From Ulva prolifera (lineage: Eukaryota; Chlorophyta; Ulvophyceae; Ulvales; Ulvaceae): a DNA stretch of 64,000 bases. Where the stretch lies: NCBI GenBank assembly GCA_023078555.1, contig CM041203.1, positions 2,495,481 through 2,559,480 on the forward strand, written 5' to 3'. The position numbers and the translations under genes were made by a program. Below the pieces are notes generated by a model that saw only the letters and a program-made list of their open reading frames with translations, was not told the origin of the DNA and did no database searches. This document shows positions 34,753 to 45,003 of this stretch, in pieces. Position 1 is the first letter of the stretch. Each line of letters starts with the position of its first letter.

Positions 34753-37700
34753 TCATGCCGCCAGCGGCTTGCTCGTCGCCATCCCCGCACCGTTCCCGGA
34801 TCCCCCACCCGGGCCTTCTCCCACCGGCCCCTCCCCAGCCCCCTCCTCCCCCTCCGCCGCGGACGCCGTCGCCCGCCGATTCTCCTCCCGCTCCGCCTCC
34901 GTCTCCACCATCAGCCCCTGCAGCCGCAGCGCCGCCCGCGCCCACACCGCGATTACGACCGCATACATCGTTGCAATCGCAGGCAAGCAGGCCGTCGCGG
35001 TGCCGAACGCAAGCAGCGACGCGGAGATGATCCCACTCGCGCCCGTCTTGCCGGCCTGGCTGCCCATCAGGTCGACCGCCGCCTTCCCTTTCGACTTCTC
35101 CTCCTTGTCCATCTCAATGTACACCATCTCCTTCGCGGGGTCGAACAGCGAGAACTTGGAGCTGCGCGCGAAGACCTGCGTGCACGCCCCGGCGACGGCG
35201 CCGGCGGCGAGCAGCGCCGTGCTGGCGTCGACGCCCATGTTCATCGCCGCGAGGGACAGCCCGAAGAACGCGGCTCCGGCGAGGAACATGATGGTCGGGG
35301 TCGCGAGCGCCGCGGTTCCCCAGCCGAGGTACTCAAACACAAACTTTCCCGAGAGCATCAGCAGGATCGTCATGTACCCTGCACACGCCGCGGGGCGTGA
35401 GTGCGGCTGTGTGTGTGACGCGTGCCGTGTGCATGCGCCTGTGCGACAGGACATGGGCAGGTCAGCGAACCCAGACAGCCTGGGGGCTGTATTAGGGGTG
35501 GGGTGGGACACCCGGCTGGTGTGTGCGATCACTACCAGCTACGCTGCTTGCCGTCCCGGACAGTGCCTGTAACACTGGCAGCCGTGGCACGGCCAGGGGC
35601 TCGGGACGTGCCGCACATGCGTGCCGAGCGCGGCCTACGCCATGCACGCACCGCAGAACGCCCACATGTAACCCGGTGTGTGCACGCCCAGGCATGCGGG
35701 ATGTGGCCAGCAGCGGCATGCCGCCGCCGCCGCCGCGTGCAAGCTGCTCGCCTCTGCCGTGACAACAGCCCGCACGCTGCAGGCCCGACCGCGGCATGAG
35801 ACCCTGTGTACATCTGCCCCGCCCATCTTGGCAGAGAAAACAATGGTGTGCAGTGAGTTCACACCACGCAGTTCAGACTTCTGCACCGATCCGTGTCAAA
35901 ACAGGGAGGCCTGGCACCGCACCCGTGTAGATCGACACATCCGCGAGGGCCCCAGAGTACTGCTGAGCCGTCGGGAAGAGCACCCGCAGCTGCCCCTTCC
36001 ACGCAAACTCAAACAGGCGGTGGCTGACGGCGTAGCAGACGACGAGCAGCGCGAGGTTCATGATCTTCGGGGAGCCCCGCAGCGTCGCCAGAGACTTGCG
36101 CAGGCTTCCCTTCTTCTTCTTCGTCTTCGGCGGCGGCAGCGCCGCGTCGGCCGGCATCACCTTTTTGTCTACCCACACCTTTGCCTACATGACCAGGGGG
36201 AACAGTTCAATCTACGCAGCGGCGGCGAGCACGCCGGGGTGGCGTGCATCTGTAACAAGGGGCATCGGGACAGGGGGGTGCACGGACATCCGCTCAGAAG
36301 CACTCGCGTCGATCTGGGCTGTTGGGAATGGGATTGATCAGACATCACGCGCGTTCAAGCAGGGCAAAACGCAGTCACAACACGCGCTCTGCGATGCGGA
36401 GTCTCAGCGGTATCACCGCAGCGCACGGCGGCGATGCGCGCAGCGCCGCCCGGCAGCGGGGACGGTGGGTCCTGCAGGCGAGTGGCCTCGGCGGTGGCAG
36501 AGGCACAACGCGTTGCACGGTGCCTTGGTGCAGGCAGGTACCGTGTGATGTGGAGGTGCTGCTGGTGCTGCCGCCTCGAGGCCCTGTCGGCCGAGATGAC
36601 GGTTTTGACGTGCTGCTGGGGCGCCCACGCTGGGGCACATGGTGCTGAGACTGCTGGGCGACATGATGGCGGCATGGGGTTGCTACAGCCGTGATGCCAA
36701 GAGCAACACAACGCGGCGGATGCGGGCAGAAGTGTCTGAGGTGTGCCGCTGGTGTGTAGGCCTCGAGACGCGGGTATGCGGTGTAAGTGCGTGCTGGGCG
36801 AGCGTGGCCTGCGTCCGCGTCAGCTTGCCAAAACAAAACAGAAAAAATGAGGCAGTAGCTGCCGCGACGCAGCGTTCCCCTGCCGTCAGCGATGCTGCAG
36901 GCGGCACGAGCTCCGCCACCGACTGAACTGGGCACAGCACCCTCCCAGCGGGCTGCACCTAGTGCGCAGCACAAGCCCGAGCTCTGGCGGCGGTCCTGAG
37001 GCCACCTGAGGCCACCAGCAGCGGCGCTGCCGGCAGCACGCAGCACGAGAGGGCCTCAGGGCGAGCAGCCCTGTGTACAATCAGCGCATGCAGCTGCAAC
37101 ATGCAACATAAATGTGTATATGGATTATAACACTAGTTTACATAACCATGCATACGCACAAACATGCCCTGCATAACGGCAGCGAGTGGGTTTGCGAGCG
37201 TCAGAACCGGCGTCATGCCCGGCCTAGGTCCTGTGTAAACGCATATGCCCTGCATAACGGCATGTATGGGCGGGGAGGGCGCACCGCAACCATGAGGCCA
37301 CTGCAGCAGATGATCGCCGTCACCATGAACTGCAGGAAGGTCTGTGTGGAGGCCCCGTTGAGGACCGTGGCGCTCATGTACTTCATGAAGTTGCCTGCGA
37401 CCACGAGCGCGATGTTTGCAGAGATGCCCATCATTGGGTACACCGTCTTGGCCTCCTTCACCGTGCACACGTCGTTCGCGAGCGTCCAGAACAGCACGGC
37501 GATGACGACGCTGCCCCAGAGCTCGGCAGTGCAGAAGAACAGGGAGAACGTCCAGTTCTCGACGACCTTGATCAGGCCGTGCAGGCCCGGGACGACGTGT
37601 GGCGACACCTGCGGCAGTGCTGAGTTGTCACACCCGCCACAAAGAACAGGTCCGGTTGTCCTTGTTCCGGATGGATGCTGGACGGCAGCCTCGACCTTGG

Positions 37701-39063
37701 CGCTAGGTGACCCGACACGGAGCAGGCCGAACCTGCTGTCTGGCGAGGAAACACCAGCTGGTGGGGCTGGGCGCAGATGCTGCAGAGGTCAGCCGAGGGC
37801 GGGTGGGCGTGTGAGTCAGCGAATCAAAGGGTCTCTGCTGTGGCGCTTGCGGGGGGGTGAGCACTAGACGGCGCAGAGGCATGTCAGAAGGGAGGCACCT
37901 TCTCGAAGAGGCCGTGCAGGTGCAGGGAGTCTGACATGGGGTAGATGAAGGCCGCGAAGATGGCGTAGAAGGCGACAAAGGGGGCCACCGCTGCATAGTA
38001 CACCTGCCTCCGGGGCAGGACGTTGAGCATCTTGGTGTAGTATGCAAAGAACACGACTGACGCCGGCAGGACAACCAGCGCCGCGAGGAACGGGAGTGCT
38101 TCAGCGCCGGACGTGGTGACGACGATGGCGTCCTTGAGAGCAGCTAGGATGGTCAGGTTGAAGGAGGAGAGGAAGAAGATGATGGCGAGAGGGATGACCT
38201 TGCTGAACAGGCGCACGGGCACCTCTTTGATGCCCACGTCTTCAGGCTCATCATGAGGTATCTGCATGTACGCTGCAGGTCGAGCGCTCTGTGCAGGCAC
38301 GCCCCGCGCCGGGGTTGGCCAACGGTGACATTCAAAAACCGGGCCGGGTTGAGTGCAGCATGTAGACCCACGCTGCCACGCACAGGCACGATCAGAGAGG
38401 CCTGTCGACAGCTGACAAGCCTAAGCTCTTGCGTGCGCTGCGTCGCACTGCGTCGCGACACCCCGGGGAAGGAAACGATCAGCCCGCACAGGCTGGGCGG
38501 GACAAGCGCTGCCGTGGAAGAACGCATACCCGAGGGAACTTGGAAGAGCTCCACCATTTATCCCGCTCTTTAAAGGCTAAGTAGTGTGGCTCCGTATGCC
38601 GGTATGTCGCGGATAGCTTTAGCATCTCCATGGCAGGCCACGGACTGTGTGGGCCGGAGGGTTCAGGGTTGTTCTTCTCATCCCCCTCATCTTTGCCTTC
38701 TTCTGCAGTCGCGCGATGAGTAAATTGGCAGCGCAGTGATGACTTGCGACTGGATCGCGCGTGGGTGAAGGAATCGCGCAGACAGCCTTGATCACAGCCC
38801 AGAGAGGTTTCGCAGTCAATATTGCATATGAACAGAGCGCACTCTCTGCATGAACGACGCTTTGGAGCCGTCGCAGCGTCTGCGTCCGCGTCGGTCGGCG
38901 AGCTGCCTGCCTCGGCAGGCCGAGATGCCCAGAACCGGCTGAAGCCACGACTGACATACTGAAGCAAGTAAATTGGATGTATGCGATGGGGAGCTTGCAA
39001 GGCTGTGAGACTGTCAGGTACAAATCCAGCGTCCCATGGTGGATGAGGAAGCAATGTGGACAC
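34753..39063 (-). CDS. NTT: ATP/ADP translocase of the plastid/intracellular-parasite type (NTT/Tlc family)
   Basis: Exons 37899-38261, 37285-37608, 35923-36178 and 34753-35378 join in phase, and an N-terminal exon ending at 38530 (FPR|IPHDE) also fits. The 12-TM carrier swaps ATP for ADP and is unrelated to mitochondrial AAC. Family hallmarks are FNLTILAALKDAIVVT in the first membrane segment, SGAEALPFLAALVVLP, WTLANDVCTVKEAKTVYPM, LFEFAWKGQLRVLFP, and FSLFDPAKEMVYIEMDKE followed by KGKAAVDLMG. The C-terminus is a Gly/Glu-rich tail. With the first ATG at 39063 the protein has 700 residues and a Cys/Ser-rich N-terminal extension. An internal ATG at 38631 would remove 144 residues. The extension might be an organelle-targeting region, which I cannot confirm. 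The long intron 36179-37284 holds a 63-bp retrotransposon insertion. The gene is divergent from the small gene at 39412. Confidence 0.93.
37182..37244 (+). mobile_element. 63-bp 5'-truncated LINE copy (family B tail) with perfect 18-bp target-site duplication
   Basis: The insert begins GCGAGTGGGTTTGCGAGCG and ends GGCCTAGGTCCTGTGTAA plus a few bases. It matches the 3' untranslated end of the LINE fragment at 57921-58870, read in that element's sense direction. Both sides carry ATGCCCTGCATAACGGCA (37164-37181 and 37245-37262), identical over 18 bp. It lies in the 1.1-kb intron of the NTT gene, antisense to it. The intact duplication implies a recent insertion. Confidence 0.85.
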
Positions 39064-39411
39064 AACGACACCCAGCCAAACACCTCACAGTCCTGCATGG
39101 ACGCATCAATCGAGTGTGTATCATCATATGACACTGCAGCGAGCAGCCTGCACTCATCCACCACCTGCGCAAGCTTGGCGTCGACACACCTCGCGAATCT
39201 GCTACGGGCATGTGTCCCCCGCCATCTCGGCCACCGCAGTCATTGGAATCCGCAGCGCTTCTACATGCAACGGGTGCTTTATGTGTGACGCCCTGCTGGC
39301 CGATTCCTACAGCTTGTGTCGTCACGCGAGGACCGCACCCGTAGGCGCTCATGCGGTGCAGTGGAGCAACAGACACCTGAACAACAGAGGCACCGGCAAG
39401 CCGATCATTTG
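39064..39411. promoter_or_regulatory. Intergenic region of divergent NTT and small mitochondrial-type gene
   Basis: About 350 bp between the two candidate start codons, and more if the NTT start is the inner ATG. No promoter motif was recognised. Confidence 0.3.
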
Positions 39412-39555
39412 ATGCCGTTCTCAGGCAAGAGCACTCTGGCCCCTGTGCTTCGGGCTGGAATGGTCTGCGCTGGGATCATGTATGGCTCGTGGAAGCTCAG
39501 TTCCTTGCGAGCGGCAGGCAAGGCCGCGAGCCAGAAGGATGCAAAGGGCCACTGA
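39412..39555 (+). CDS. Small membrane protein, candidate mitochondrial ATP synthase subunit e
   Basis: A 47-residue frame starts at ATG 39412 (MPFSGKSTLAPVLRAGM) and ends at TGA 39553-39555. It has one membrane segment with a GxxxG motif (AGIMYGSW) followed by a basic stretch and a polar, Lys-rich tail ending SQKDAKGH. Subunit e of F-type ATP synthase has the same layout: an N-terminal membrane helix with a GxxxG of type GVAYG, then a charged helix. It supports dimerisation of the enzyme in the inner membrane. The match rests on a short motif, the protein is shorter than animal subunit e (about 70 residues), and a chance frame is possible. Confidence 0.4.
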   Translation: MPFSGKSTLAPVLRAGMVCAGIMYGSWKLSSLRAAGKAASQKDAKGH

Positions 39556-39781
39556 GCGAACAGCAGATGATGGAGCGGTGATAGGCTCCAGAACGGCCTC
39601 CACTGCAGGTGTCGTATTGCACAGTGTTTAGCCCATCAGCTCAATGATGTCCATGCTGGCATTCGCCAGATGTGTAGTCGCAGATTTCCCCGATCCCAGG
39701 CCGGCAAGATTAGCGGGGACGCACGGCCTCTGGCCGTGATCCAGTTGTAACAAAACAGCGAGTACCCTTTTGCCGCTTGTG

Positions 39782-41200
39782 TCAACATTTCGGTGTATAT
39801 GGACGCGGCCATGACCTGGTCAGCTGCAGCAGCACATTGTTGACCATGCCTTCACTGAACGGACGAGGTGGGCCTCGCCTCATCACCTCATCCCACACTA
39901 AACTCAACACCTCGTCTGGAAGCTTGTAATGCCTCCTCGCTCTCCCACTGTAGTATGGCGTCAGGTAGTCCACCTTGCCTCCCCGCAGAATTTCGTACAT
40001 CGTCTGACCGGTCAACAGCAGATACGTGTGCAGCCCAGCCAGGTACACAAACAGCACTCCCGTCCCCACTACGATCCCGAATTGCACTAGCAGCAGGCTC
40101 CACTGCAGGGCGACCTGGCTGTGGCACACCTGCAGGCCCCGAGCGTCTGCAGTGGTGATGCCGCCACACACCAGCATTGCACTCAGCAGCAGATGCCCCG
40201 CCCATGCGTGAAGGCCACACTGCAGCATCAAGTACACCCAGAAGACCCCATGGTTGCGATCACCTGCAGCACGAACCTGGGCATGAGACGCACACATTGC
40301 TTTGCGACCGATGGGGGCCGCCGGGTGGATCCCAACGAGAGAGATTTGTGAAGATGGACCGGACAGCACATCAAGGCGCCATCAACTCCGCACTTTTCAT
40401 CCCCTCCACGTCCTGGTTCACTTTGTGCCATGTGTATCAACACAGCATGCAGAGTGAGGCCTGGGGCAGGACGCACCGATGTCTGTGCTCAGCCACCAGC
40501 AGAAGTGGTCAAACTTGTGCACACATTGGCCGCTCCCCTTGCTGTGCTTGCTGCGAGTGGTAGGGATGCAGCCACAGTAGGCGCAGGCAGAGGCGCCCCG
40601 CAGCTGCAGCTGCTGCACTGCTGTCTGCTCTGCACTGGCCTGACGCTGGTGGCTGTCCAGGAATCCCGGATCAGAGCCGTACAGGGCAGCGTATGCCAGG
40701 CAGAACGCAAATAACACGGAGGCCAGTGTCAGGAGGTACACCAGGGTACCGCTCGGGACCGGGCCGCCTGGGAACGCCCATGCATTCACATCTGCTCCGA
40801 AGCTGGTGCTGAAGTAGAGCAGCGGGAGCATGAGGAACTGGGATAGCCACACCCACACCTGCAACGCAGCTGGGTGCTGTGAGCAGCCCCGAGGCAGATG
40901 GTGAGCGCTACCGGTCGTGTATGTATGCATCATTGCGTTCCCATGTCTGGGCTGGCATTGGCAACGCCAACAACGCATGGAGAAGCTTGGAAGGTGCGGG
41001 TGAGGCAGGGTGTGCACCTTGCCATCAACGCCCAGCACGCTGATGCCACGCATGGACCGCCTCATTGCCTGCAGCCGGACATCTCTGTTCTCGGCGAGGA
41101 TCTCGGGTGTGCGGAACGGGTTGTTTGCGATCGCGGCTCTGAGGTTCTGACTGGGCTGGAGCTGAGCATCACTCCCTGAACACATGCCGCGATGTGGCAT
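39782..41200 (-). CDS. DHHC-family protein S-acyltransferase with a DHFC core
   Basis: Three exons join in frame: 41018-41200, 40477-40858 and 39782-40263. The start is the first ATG of the frame (MPHRGMCSGSDAQLQPS). Two membrane segments (VWLSQFLMLPLLYF and VYLLTLASVLFAFCLAY) precede the cysteine-rich domain, and two follow it. The core is TTRSKHSKGSGQCVHKF, then DHFCWWLSTDIG and DRNHGVFWVYL. Palmitoyltransferases transfer palmitate from CoA to cysteines via the Cys of DHHC, which is kept here. The second His is Phe, and two cysteines of the usual HCxxC zinc ligands are Ser (KHSKGS). The usual NNCIG is STDIG. Yeast Akr1 and related enzymes use DHYC, so activity is possible. Exon borders and membrane topology are otherwise normal, which argues against a pseudogene. 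Confidence 0.86.
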
Positions 41201-41715
41201 GCACTGTACGCCGCAAACAAATGTATGATGATTCGAGCAGCTCCGCACCTAGCAACGAGCGCTGCTCTGCCAATCCTGTCATCCTGTTGATTGGTTGTGC
41301 TGTTGCTCCTGTAGCCACTTTACACAGCTCAGACGACGCCACAGACATGGCAATCCACCACTCCTTATGTAACACGTCTCTACATTATCCCGGAGTTGAC
41401 GCTGCAGCATGCCGACCTCGGCCAGGCATGATCAGGCTGACAATGTGTGCCTGCCAGAAATATCAGCCCACTTGTGAGCATGACAAAACGAGTCTGCATG
41501 AGAGCTGACCTGTTGGAGACAAGGGCATGCAGATGCTGTGTCGCAGTGTACTGATCGGCGAGTGTGAACAGCAAGTGCCTCAACGGACTTGCCCATGGCA
41601 TGGCAACATGCAGCCTTGGGATGGGAAGCCTGCTGAACAGCCGCATAGAAGCATGGCTGTCTAGATAGCGCTGACGTGTTTTTGATTGTTTACCTTCAAG
41701 TCAGGGCTGGCCGTG
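41201..41715. other. Intergenic stretch upstream of the DHHC gene
   Basis: About 500 bp. It should hold the DHHC-gene promoter and possibly 3' exons of the minus-strand fragment at 41716-42219. Nothing else recognised. Confidence 0.3.
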
Positions 41716-42219
41716 TCAGGGCTGGCCGTGGAATCGATCGCGACGTTCCCCCGACACTGTCGCACATCGCACTTGTACCCACCGTACACTCGGGATGGTG
41801 ACGAGACACGTCGGTGCCTGGCGAAAGCCCCGTCGCGAAGCAGCTGGAGATTTTGATGCATGCCTTGCCTGCTGAACATGATGAAGGGCGGCGTGCTCAT
41901 TGGCTGCGTTCACCTTCCAATCAAGTCCCTCTGATGTCCATCTAGTCCCGGCCAGTGAACACGAGCGCCATTGTTTGACAGCCTTCGACGTGCTGAGACG
42001 TTGCAGCAAAGACACCAGGAGTGCCAAAATCTGCTCTAGATCACACTTGCCTTTGCTGTCCGTTTGTGTTCCGTGGATCAAAGGCGTCGCACGATTACAC
42101 AGCTTGTCAGTCAGGAACGTCCAAAGCGCTGCCATTTCGTGGGCACAAGAGGCATGGGTAAAATATCCATCACCATCGCAACACATGACGATGGCATCTA
42201 TCCGATCGAGGTGTGCCAT
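41716..42219 (-). CDS. Possible SRP receptor beta subunit-like fragment (C-terminal half of the GTPase)
   Basis: The frame starts MAHLDRIDAIVMCCDGD. It continues with EMAALWTFLTDKLCN, PLIHGTQTDSKGKCD, LLVSLLQRLSTSKAV and GTRWTSEGLDWKV. This follows the order of the second half of SRP receptor beta: a strand ending in VVD, a helix with FL..L, the G4 strand, a long helix, and a GxxF-xxxLxxKV strand. In the membrane-anchored receptor this subunit docks SRalpha at the ER. The G4 motif NKxD is TQTD here, and no P-loop or G3 motif is visible upstream because DDI1 begins on the other strand. A GC donor-like CAG|GCAAG near 41870 may end the exon. It could be a truncated gene, a gene with unseen exons, or a false match. 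Confidence 0.3.
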   Translation of the reverse strand: MAHLDRIDAIVMCCDGDGYFTHASCAHEMAALWTFLTDKLCNRATPLIHGTQTDSKGKCDLEQILALLVSLLQRLSTSKAVKQWRSCSLAGTRWTSEGLDWKVNAANEHAALHHVQQARHASKSPAASRRGFRQAPTCLVTIPSVRWVQVRCATVSGERRDRFHGQP

Positions 42220-42313
42220 CAATGGGGTACTTGCTTGCCATAGCTCGCAATTGCGTCAATAATGGCCTCAACAAATCACGTCAGCGACACCGCCAATGCG
42301 CTGCATCTCGCAG

Positions 42314-45003
42314 GTGGAGGACAGTGACCCCGTGTCAAAGCTTTCCGAGATGGTCGAAATGATCACCGGCATGCCACCCTCTAAGCAGAAGGTGCTGCAC
42401 GCTGGCAAACAGGTACCAACCAGTGGCACAATTGCTTCAGCTGGTATCAGCCAGGGCGACCTGATAGCGGTCGAGCCGAACTCCAATCCATTTCAAATCA
42501 ACACTGACGGATCTGCAACGGATCCAGATGCATTCCTCGCCGAACTGAGGCAAAATCCTGTCGCACTGCAACAGCTGTGCTCTCGCAGCCCAGACCTGCA
42601 AGCTGCCGTGACCTCGGGCAACACAGAGCAAGTGCAGGCGGCCCTACGCAAGGTGAGCCCGCGCATGTCACCGTTGATTCGTCTGTGGCAAATCAAGCCC
42701 AAGACTTGCCAGAGGTGATGTGTTTCCGACCGACCCGACCGTGTACACCGCCATCACAGCCCTTCCCATGCATTCACAAAAGCAGATGCTCAAGCTGTGT
42801 GACCTTCCCAGCGCTCCCAATTCTACACAGTGGTATGTGTGTCTTTGCAGTATCAACCTCACAGCATTGGCAGTGTCACGTCTACATTCGTTGTCACACT
42901 CAGCATTGCACACCTGCGCACACTTGCACATCGACAGTGGCCACATCAGCCGGTGCCATCTAAGCATCTCGCAGCACGTTGATGATGCGTTTCCACGTCT
43001 CTGAAGGCCTGCTCGTGCTGTCCAGATGGCAGCCAGCATCCAGGCCGCTCAGCAGGCTGCCCAGCCCCAAATGCCTGAGGGCGACCCTCTGGACCCCGAG
43101 TACCAGAAGAAGATGTACGAAGCCATACAGCAGAAGAACGTCATGGAGAACTACGAGCACGCACTGGAGCACTCTCCTGAGGTCTTTGGGCAGGTCGACA
43201 TGCTCTATGTGGATATGTCGGTCAACGGGGAGCCTGTCAAGGCGTTCATCGACTCGGGTGCTCAGGTACGCTCAGGCAGGCTGCCCTGGCGCCTGCTGCG
43301 ATCGCACAATCACACAAGCCTGCTCACCACTACCACAGCCCTGCACACGCCATTAGACCCAAGCGACGGCTGTCTCATCTCATGCACATCGCTCGCAGGA
43401 GTTTCTCCAAGCTCACAGTAATTCATGCTTTACGATTGTCTCCCTGTGGTAACACAGTCTTGCTGTGCCCATGTCTACATCTTCCATCGCGTGGCATAGT
43501 CCACTGCGAACCACGCCGCCCCTTGCACCTGAGGCCGCTGTCTCGCCATTGTGCTGGGTCGTCCTCTGCTCACAGTTCCACTAGCTCCGGCAGCAGGCCG
43601 GGCAACAGCAGTCCGCCACCTGCAGAGCCATCTGAGCCCGCTCTCAGCCCACTGCATCCCAATGCCACCGTTCCACCCGGCACAACGCATGCAATCCTCT
43701 GTCGCGTGACCCGGCCAGGGCCGAAAACGCCGCTTCTCCTGGCTCTGTTTGCCCCATCACAACCCCATCAACCCCTGCCCCGACTGCCCCTACGCCCCTG
43801 CAGTCAACAATCATGACGATCGGCTGCGCCGAGAAGTGCCGCATCATGCGCCTTGTGGACAAGCGCTTCGCGGGCATGGCTGTCGGCGTCGGCTCGGCGC
43901 GGATCGTCGGCCGCATCCACTCCTGTGCCCTGCGTGTCGGCGCCTCCTTCATCTCCACCTCCGTCACCGTGCTCGACCAGAAAGACGGCCCACAGTTCCT
44001 GTTTGGCCTCGACAACCTCAAGCGGCACCAGTGCGCGATCGACCTCGCGGCCGGGGAGCTGCGCATCGGCTCGTGCTCCGTCGCGCTGCCCTTCCTCGGT
44101 GCACACGCCGTGCCGCAGGACTTCAACACCAAACGCATGCAGCCGGAGGACGCGGTGCGGCCCTCACTCCACCGCCGCAAACGTGCTTTGACGCGTGCTG
44201 GCTGTGCATATGCGTGTGCGGGGGGTGGCCGTCAAGGCTCATGCTCGTCGGGCGCGCTTCCCATGCCAGTTCCTGCGTGCACGCCGCAGGCAGTACATGG
44301 CAGGTGTAGTATCGCCGCGCAGCCTCGGGAGTGTACGTCCTGTGCATGCATGCAGGATCAGGTGACTTTGGCTATGTGCGTGTTGATGGTGTATATTTGG
44401 GCGTGCAGCTGTGTGTGGCCTGCGCCGAGGGACAGGGGCCTGCGACAGGGGCGGGTACTCCCCACGTGGTGTTGTCCTGCTTGCAGCGAGGACGCGGTGA
44501 GGTGGAGAATCAACATGCTAATTCTATTGGCGTTCAATGGCGCTGCAACTGGCCTGCATGCACGGAGACAGCAGGATTGCATGCTTGTATCGCACGCAGG
44601 CCTCGGCTGCCGTTGATTCGACGCGGGCGTGTCTGAAGCCAGGCCCATTCAGCGGGGTGCGGCTCATGCAAACAGGCGGGTGCGCATGCAGGCAGAGCAG
44701 CTGGACGCGTCTGGGAGCGTCAAGGAGGCAGTCGAGGGGGACGTCGGGGTCCTGCAGGGCAGCGGCAGCCTACCAGCGGGCACAGCGGCAGGCGGCGCGG
44801 GGCCGTCGGCGGCTGCCACCGCGGGGCCGGCGGGCGGCGCCGCCGCCGCCGCCGCCGCACCGACGCCGGCGACTGGCGCTAGCAATGAGGAGGTGGCGAA
44901 GCTGCAGAGTGTGACGGGGATGTCGGCGCAGGAGTGCATGCAGGCGCTGGAGGCGTGCAACGGCAACGCGGACGCTGCCGCGGCAATGCTGCTGGGCCTG
45001 TGA
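42314..45003 (+). CDS. DDI1: DDI1-type retroviral-like aspartic protease / ubiquitin shuttle (first exon not found)
   Basis: Four exons join in frame to 413 residues: 42314-42652, 43026-43265, 43804-44154 and 44692-45003. A short first exon with the initial beta-hairpin of the ubiquitin-like domain should lie upstream but was not located. Domains in order are the rest of the UBL (KQKVLHAGKQVPTSGTIAS...GDLIAVE), a helical linker (MENYEHALEHSPEVFGQ), the retroviral-protease-like domain, an Ala/Gly-rich linker and a C-terminal UBA (LQSVTGMSAQECMQALEACN). The catalytic Asp is in AFIDSGAQSTIM, restored across the 43265/43804 splice. Further motifs are EKCRIMRLVDKRFAG, IVGRIH and FLFGLDNLKRHQCAIDL. 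DDI1 proteins carry ubiquitylated clients to the proteasome and cleave some, for example Nrf1 in animals. This is a host gene, not a viral remnant. Confidence 0.93.

Noticed and set aside
42314-45003. Retroviral-protease-like domain as a sign of an endogenous retrovirus
   Set aside because: The UBL, linker and UBA domains and the spliced structure identify the host gene DDI1.
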